The notes under the pieces: generated by a model
What the model saw: only the letters and a program-made list of their open reading frames with translations
The model's database searches: none
What the model was told of the DNA's origin: nothing
Shown here: positions 60,238 to 64,000 of the stretch, in pieces
How the letters are laid out: each line of letters opens with the position of its first letter
Position numbering within the stretch: the stretch's first letter is position 1
Made by a program: the position numbers and the translations under genes
NCBI RefSeq assembly: GCF_039525035.1
Contig: NZ_BAAAHE010000014.1
Location: forward strand, 71,810 to 135,809
Direction: 5' to 3'
Source: Sporichthya brevicatena
GTDB taxonomy: Bacteria > Actinomycetota > Actinomycetes > Sporichthyales > Sporichthyaceae
DNA: 64,000 bases

Positions 60238-60324
60238 CCCCAGTCGGCGACAGGGTTGAAACAGGAGTGGCGTCCCCGGCGGCTCCGGACGCCTCTTGCG
60301 TTGCAACCCTGTCGCTCACTGGGG
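60238..60324 (+). terminator. Long hairpin after the PH-like gene
   Basis: Outer arms of 21 bases (60238-60258 and 60304-60324; CCCCAGT..GCGACAGGGTTG) pair with two mismatches, and inner arms GGCGTCC/GGACGCC pair at 60269-60293. It begins right after the TAA stop. Intrinsic termination is likely, though no long T run follows; a small structured RNA cannot be excluded. Confidence 0.65.
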
Positions 60325-60340
60325 CCGCAACGGCCATCCC

Positions 60341-60420
60341 CGTGGGATGACGTCCCTGGCGCGCCCCTGTCAGCCCGCAGGAGGGCTGACACCCCACTGC
60401 TGCGGGACGTCATCCCGCAG
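60341..60420. repeat. Nested intergenic palindrome, family B copy 3
   Basis: GGGATGACGTCCC (60344-60356) and GGGACGTCATCCC (60404-60416) are perfect inverted arms that enclose a CTGTCAGCCC..GGGCTGACA hairpin. It is adjacent to the end of the E1-beta gene and repeats the architecture of the 22871 copy. Confidence 0.75.
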
Positions 60421-60424
60421 AGGA

Positions 60425-61438
60425 CTACGGGCGGACGAGGGAGCGGGCGGCGGAGAGGATCCGGTCCGGGGTCGGGAAGTTGGTGAGCCCGGAGGAGAAG
60501 GGGACCGGGGTGAACCTGGCGCCGACGCGGAGGACGGGGCCGAGGAGTTCGCCGAAGAGCTGCTCGGTGATCTGGGCGGCGATCTCGGCGCCGGGGCCGA
60601 GGAACTGGGTCGCCTCGTGGACGACGATGGCGCGGCGGGTCCGGGTGACGGAGTCGAAGACCGTCTCCAGGTCGAGCGGCATCAGCGTCCGCAGGTCGAT
60701 CACCTCGGCCTCGATGCCCTCGCCGGCGAGGGTCTCGGCGGCGGCCGAGACCAGGCCGGTCGTGGGGCCGTAGGTGATCAGCGTCAGGTCGCGGCCCGGG
60801 CGCAGGACCGCGGCCTTGCCGAGCGGGACGCGGTAGTCGCCGAGGGGGACCGCGGCCTTGTTGCTGTACGCGAGGTTCAGGTGCTCGATGAACAGGCAGG
60901 GGTCGTCGTCGAAGACGCAGGAGGCGAGCAGGCCCTTGGCGTCGATCGGGTTCGACGGCATGACGACCTTGATGCCGGGCGTGTGCATGAACCACGCCTC
61001 GAGGGACTGCGAGTGCTGCGCGCCGAAGCGGCTGCCGCCGACGCTGGTGCGGACGGTGATCGGGGCCGGCGTCACGCCACCGGACATGTAGCGCAGCTTC
61101 GCCGCGTGGTTGACGATCTGGTCCATCGCGACGGTGATGAAGTCGAAGAACATGATCTCCGCGACCGGGCGGTACCCGGCCATCGACAGACCGATCGCGG
61201 TGCCGACGATCGCCTGCTCGGAGATCGGGGTCGCGCGGACGCGGTGGGTGCCGTACTTGCTCGACAGACCCTTCGTCACCTTGAAGACGCCGCCGATCGG
61301 GTCGGCGATGTCCTCGCCGAGCAGGATCACCTTGTCGTCGGCGGCCATCGCGGCGTCGAGCGCGGAGTTCATCGCGACCGCCGCGGTCATCTCCTCGGTC
61401 GCGGTCTCCGCGCCCGGGGCGGGGGGAGCGAGGGTCAT
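60425..61438 (-). CDS. 2-oxoacid dehydrogenase E1 component, beta subunit
   Basis: A 337-residue transketolase-like beta subunit. 'LGEDIADPIGGVFKVTKGL', 'PISEQAIVGTAIGLSMAGYRPVAEIMFFDF' and 'SQSLEAWFMHTPGIKVVMPSNP' are typical of pyruvate/acetoin/branched-chain E1-beta. With the alpha subunit at 61435 it decarboxylates a 2-oxoacid or acetoin using TPP. No E2 or E3 gene lies in this window. ATG overlaps the alpha subunit stop. Confidence 0.93.
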   Translation of the reverse strand: MTLAPPAPGAETATEEMTAAVAMNSALDAAMAADDKVILLGEDIADPIGGVFKVTKGLSSKYGTHRVRATPISEQAIVGTAIGLSMAGYRPVAEIMFFDFITVAMDQIVNHAAKLRYMSGGVTPAPITVRTSVGGSRFGAQHSQSLEAWFMHTPGIKVVMPSNPIDAKGLLASCVFDDDPCLFIEHLNLAYSNKAAVPLGDYRVPLGKAAVLRPGRDLTLITYGPTTGLVSAAAETLAGEGIEAEVIDLRTLMPLDLETVFDSVTRTRRAIVVHEATQFLGPGAEIAAQITEQLFGELLGPVLRVGARFTPVPFSSGLTNFPTPDRILSAARSLVRP

Positions 61439-62445
61439 CTGTCCTCCCAGGTGACGAGGTCGGTGGCGAACACGTCGGTGTAGAGCTCCTCCGGGCCGGG
61501 GAGCGGGCTCTCCTGCGCGGCGGTGAAAGCGTCGCGCACGGCCTGCTCGGTGCGCTCCTTGACGGCGCGGACGTCGTCCTCGCTCCACCCCGCGCTCTGC
61601 AGCAGCCAGGAGCGGAAGTTCGGCGCCGGGTCGCGCTGCATCGCCGCGGCGAGTTCGTCGGCGGGGACGTAGGAGAAGTCCGCGGTGCCGGTGTGCCCGG
61701 TCAGCCGGTAGGTCATCGCCTCGACGAAGACCGGGCCGTGGCCGGCGCGGATGTCCTCGACGGCGCCGCGCAGGCACTGCAGCGTCGCGAACAGGTCGAA
61801 GCCGTCGACGCGGTGGGCCGTCATGCCGTAGGCCGCGGCGCGGTTCGCGAGGTCGGTGGAGCCGGCGTACTCGGCGATCGGCGTGTGCTCGCCCCACTGG
61901 TTGTTCTGACAGAGGAACAGCACCGGCAGCTTCCACAGCGCGGCGAGGTTCATCGCCTCGTGCGCGGCGCCGATCGACGTCGCGCCGTCGCCGAAGGTCG
62001 TCACGACGACGCGGTCGGACGCGTCCAGCTGCGCACCGAGCCCGAGGCCCACCGCGATCGGCAGGCCGGAGCCGACGATGCCGGTCGTCGTCATGAAGCC
62101 GGTCGGCGTGTGGTGCAGGTGCATCGCGCCGCCCTTGCCCTTGGACACGCCGGTGGCGCGGCCGTAGAGCTCGGCCAGAATCAGCGGGAGCGGCATGCCC
62201 TTGGCGAGCGCGTCGCCGAGGTTGCGGTAGGTCGAGACGAGTTGGTCGTCCGGGCGCAGCACCTCGCCGAGCGCCGCGCACACGGCCTCCAGGCCGCGGA
62301 CGGGGTAGAACGCCGCCTGCAGCCGGCCGGCCTTCGCCTCCTCGCGGGCGGTGTCGTCCGCGAGCTGCGTGGTGAGCATCAGCTCGTAGATGCGCTCGCA
62401 CGCGGCGCGGTCGAGTTCTGCGGTGTTCGTGGCAGGGGCGGTCAT
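61435..62445 (-). CDS. 2-oxoacid dehydrogenase E1 component, alpha subunit
   Basis: A 336-residue TPP-dependent subunit. The TPP/Mg motif is 'FGDGATSIGAAHEAMNLAALWKLPVLFLCQNN' (GDG to NN), and 'GVSKGKGGAMHLH' is the phosphate-binding glycine stretch. The shorter length and this motif fit the acetoin-dehydrogenase-like class as well as pyruvate E1. It is coupled to the SDR upstream by ATGA and to E1-beta downstream. Confidence 0.93.
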   Translation of the reverse strand: MTAPATNTAELDRAACERIYELMLTTQLADDTAREEAKAGRLQAAFYPVRGLEAVCAALGEVLRPDDQLVSTYRNLGDALAKGMPLPLILAELYGRATGVSKGKGGAMHLHHTPTGFMTTTGIVGSGLPIAVGLGLGAQLDASDRVVVTTFGDGATSIGAAHEAMNLAALWKLPVLFLCQNNQWGEHTPIAEYAGSTDLANRAAAYGMTAHRVDGFDLFATLQCLRGAVEDIRAGHGPVFVEAMTYRLTGHTGTADFSYVPADELAAAMQRDPAPNFRSWLLQSAGWSEDDVRAVKERTEQAVRDAFTAAQESPLPGPEELYTDVFATDLVTWEDR

Positions 62446-63194
62446 GCGGGCAACTCCGTGACGACGACGCGGGAGGAGTCCTCGGGGTCGAGCTCGATGG
62501 ACAGGGCGACGCCGTGCGCGTTCCCGACGACGAGATCGTGGATCGGGGCGGCGACCTGTTCCGGCGTCAGCAGCGGGCCGGCGACGCGCTTGGCCAGCCA
62601 GTCGGCCACCCCGTCGCGGCCGCTGGTCTCCAACAGCGGGGTGCGGACCATGCCGGGGACGACGATGTTGACGCGCAGCCCGCTCGCGCCCGCCGCGACC
62701 GACCGCGTGAAGTGCAGCAGGCCGGCCTTGGTGAACGCGTAGGTCGGGTCCGGCGGCAGCAGGCGTACGCCCGCGGCGGAGCCGACGTTGACGACGACGC
62801 GGTCGCCGGGAAGGGGGTAGCGGGCCGCCAGCGTGGTGCTGACGAGCGCGCCGCCGCCGTTGACGGCGAGGACGCGGTGCATGCGCGTCAGGTCGCTGCC
62901 GGGCCAGGTGTCGCCGCCGGTCATGATCCCGGCCGCGTTGACGACGGCCGCCAGGTCACGCTCCGCGCTCGCGAGCATGCCGAACAGCGTCTCCAGCGAC
63001 CCGGGGTCCGAGACGTCGATCTCGACGGCCTGGTGGCCCTGGCCCGGCAGCGCGGCGGCGGCCTTCTGGGCGGCCTCACCGTCGACGTCGGCGAGCACGA
63101 CGGTCATCCCGGCGCCCGCCAGCGACTCGGCCGTCGCCCGCCCGATCCCGCTGGCGCCGCCGGTGACGACGGCAGTACGGCCGGTCACGTCCAC
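62442..63194 (-). CDS. Short-chain dehydrogenase/reductase
   Basis: A 250-residue SDR with TGGASGIG (about 11-18), 'NAAGIMTGGDTW', Ser in 'NVGSAAG' and the catalytic 'YAFTKAG'. It starts the operon with the E1 subunits, so it may make the oxoacid or diketone used by the E1 enzyme (as acetoin reductase relatives do). The substrate is inferred. The ATG at 63194 is followed 5' by an AT-rich promoter region. Confidence 0.88.
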   Translation of the reverse strand: MDVTGRTAVVTGGASGIGRATAESLAGAGMTVVLADVDGEAAQKAAAALPGQGHQAVEIDVSDPGSLETLFGMLASAERDLAAVVNAAGIMTGGDTWPGSDLTRMHRVLAVNGGGALVSTTLAARYPLPGDRVVVNVGSAAGVRLLPPDPTYAFTKAGLLHFTRSVAAGASGLRVNIVVPGMVRTPLLETSGRDGVADWLAKRVAGPLLTPEQVAAPIHDLVVGNAHGVALSIELDPEDSSRVVVTELPA

Positions 63195-63288
63195 TCGGGT
63201 GCCTCCGCTGGTGGTCGGGCGAGTCCGCTAGCTGTACACACTATCGAGTAACTACGCGTGCGGGGCAATAGTAACTTTATGCCGTGTC

Positions 63289-63318
63289 TTGTTATGGGCG
63301 GGCCTTCACGCCTACCAT
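63289..63318 (+). promoter_or_regulatory. Promoter for the Rieske oxygenase unit
   Basis: TTGTTA (63289-63294) and TACCAT (63313-63318) are separated by 18 bases. The -10 ends 8 bases before the ATG at 63327, so this message is probably leaderless. The region 63240-63300 is notably AT-rich. Confidence 0.5.
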
Positions 63319-63326
63319 CATGACCC

Positions 63327-63620
63327 ATGCGACGCCTCACGCACCCGCTCACGGGCGCCACGTACGAGTGGGCCGAGGACGGCGTCGGCCCGGTCAAGGT
63401 GACGGACCGTCAGGGCGTCGTCGGCCGGTTCGACCGCGACGGCGTCCGCGTGGCCGGGGAGCTGGTCCCGGTCGACCCCGAGATGTGCCGCTGGATCGTC
63501 AGCGGCGGCCCGGTCGCCGGCGGAGCCGCGGCCCGGAGCCGGCGCTTCGCCGCACCCGCGGCCGGGGAGTCGGCCGGGGACCCCGTGCCCCAGACCGCGT
63601 CCCACGGAGCGCAGCCGTGA
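63327..63620 (+). CDS. Small protein of unknown function upstream of a Rieske oxygenase
   Basis: A 97-residue soluble protein. 'HPLTGATYEWAEDGVGPVKVTDRQGVVGRFDRDGVRVAGEL' suggests a short beta-rich domain, then a Pro/Ala-rich tail. No family is recognised. Its stop overlaps the GTG start of the oxygenase alpha subunit (GTGA), so the two are made together and it may be an accessory or assembly partner. Confidence 0.65.
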   Translation: MRRLTHPLTGATYEWAEDGVGPVKVTDRQGVVGRFDRDGVRVAGELVPVDPEMCRWIVSGGPVAGGAAARSRRFAAPAAGESAGDPVPQTASHGAQP

Positions 63621-64000
63621 CGCTGCCGGAACAGCTGCGTCCGCCCCGGGGTCTGACCTACCAGGAGCTGCTCGACGCGGACTCCCACACCGTCCCGGAG
63701 ACCTACCGCTGGAACGTCCCCGCGGACCTCGGGCTGGCGGACATCCCCATCTCCCGCTACCTCTCGCGTGAGGCGCACGAGGCGGAGAAGGAGCGCCTCT
63801 GGTCCCGGGTCTGGCAGATCGCGTGCCGGGAGGAGCAGCTGCCTGAGGTCGGGGACACCTTCGTCTACGACATCGCGGACCGATCGTTCCTGATCGTCCG
63901 TCACGCGCCCGGTCCCGACGGGCTGCGCGCGTACCCGAACGCGTGCCTGCACCGCGGCCGGGCCCTGCGCGACGCCCCCGGTCGCGTCGCCGAACTGCAG
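63617..64000 (+). CDS. Rieske-type oxygenase alpha subunit (5' part)
   Basis: The first 128 residues of a ring-hydroxylating oxygenase, cut by the window end. 'SREAHEAEKERLWSRVWQIACREEQLPEVGDTFVYDIADRSFLIVRH' is the standard N-terminal Rieske lead-in, and 'NACLHRGRAL' contains the first Cys-x-His pair of the [2Fe-2S] site. The second pair and the mononuclear iron domain lie beyond base 64000. It likely hydroxylates an aromatic or steroid ring. Confidence 0.85.
   Translation, partial: MTLPEQLRPPRGLTYQELLDADSHTVPETYRWNVPADLGLADIPISRYLSREAHEAEKERLWSRVWQIACREEQLPEVGDTFVYDIADRSFLIVRHAPGPDGLRAYPNACLHRGRALRDAPGRVAELQ

Noticed and set aside
59509-60420. Family B repeats considered as a CRISPR array
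   Set aside because: The repeats are palindromic terminator-like elements with a protein gene between them, no regular spacers and no cas genes nearby.

Overview
The window is 64 kb of very GC-rich DNA with almost no spacing between genes. Many genes overlap by the 4-base ATGA/GTGA stop-start arrangement, GTG starts are common, and several promoters put their -10 box 6-8 bases before the start codon (leaderless mRNAs). Together with a mycofactocin-coupled type SDR, many FadE-like acyl-CoA dehydrogenases, TetR regulators and P450s, this points to a free-living actinomycete (Frankiales, Sporichthya or Pseudonocardia-like is a guess; no rRNA or marker gene is present to settle it). I see no tRNA, rRNA, CRISPR, phage or transposase.

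The content is almost entirely catabolic. Bases 1-12066 hold a TetR-controlled gene of unknown function, an SDR, an orphan solute-binding lipoprotein, and a six- to seven-gene operon (DapB-like dehydrogenase, unknown protein, P450, dienoyl-CoA-reductase-like SDR, a binding protein without signal peptide, epimerase, acyl-CoA dehydrogenase). Bases 12251-22846 hold an aldehyde dehydrogenase, a shortened FprA-like flavoprotein, two nearly identical amidohydrolases with a HAD hydrolase between them, a CtaG-like membrane protein, an SDR and three acyl-CoA dehydrogenases. Bases 22981-32954 (minus strand) are an eight-gene operon built round a branched-chain-amino-acid (Liv) type ABC importer. Bases 33060-37424 encode a beta-oxidation set (enoyl-CoA hydratase, thiolase, SDR, acyl-CoA ligase). 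Bases 37496-41532 hold a TetR regulator, a membrane-anchored protein resembling linalool dehydratase/isomerase, and a P450.

Bases 41745-48733 are a second, plus-strand copy of the Liv-type importer with the same unusual accessory genes: a secreted membrane-anchored protein, a two-helix protein with a SADLRDEW motif, and a two-helix protein with a HRPEC...CGxC tail. It continues into an MDR reductase, SnoaL-like, AhpD-like, molybdopterin oxidoreductase, nitroreductase and epimerase/PEP-mobile-domain fusion genes up to 56344. Bases 56422-60237 hold two TetR genes, a third copy of the unknown ~325-residue family, a histidine phosphatase and a small PH-domain-like membrane protein. Bases 60425-64000 hold a 2-oxoacid dehydrogenase E1 pair with an SDR, then a small protein and the start of a Rieske oxygenase.

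Taken together the genes could import a hydrophobic carboxylic, terpenoid or steroid-like compound through duplicated Liv-type transporters, oxidise it with P450/Rieske enzymes and SDRs, activate it to a CoA ester and shorten it by beta-oxidation. The substrate is an inference only. The most interesting features are the duplicated importer with its undescribed accessory proteins, the epimerase fused to a PEP-synthase/RPH-like C-terminal half (two copies), a recurrent leaderless-promoter motif seen at seven sites, a shared TetR-type operator at two distant loci, and two families of intergenic palindromes.
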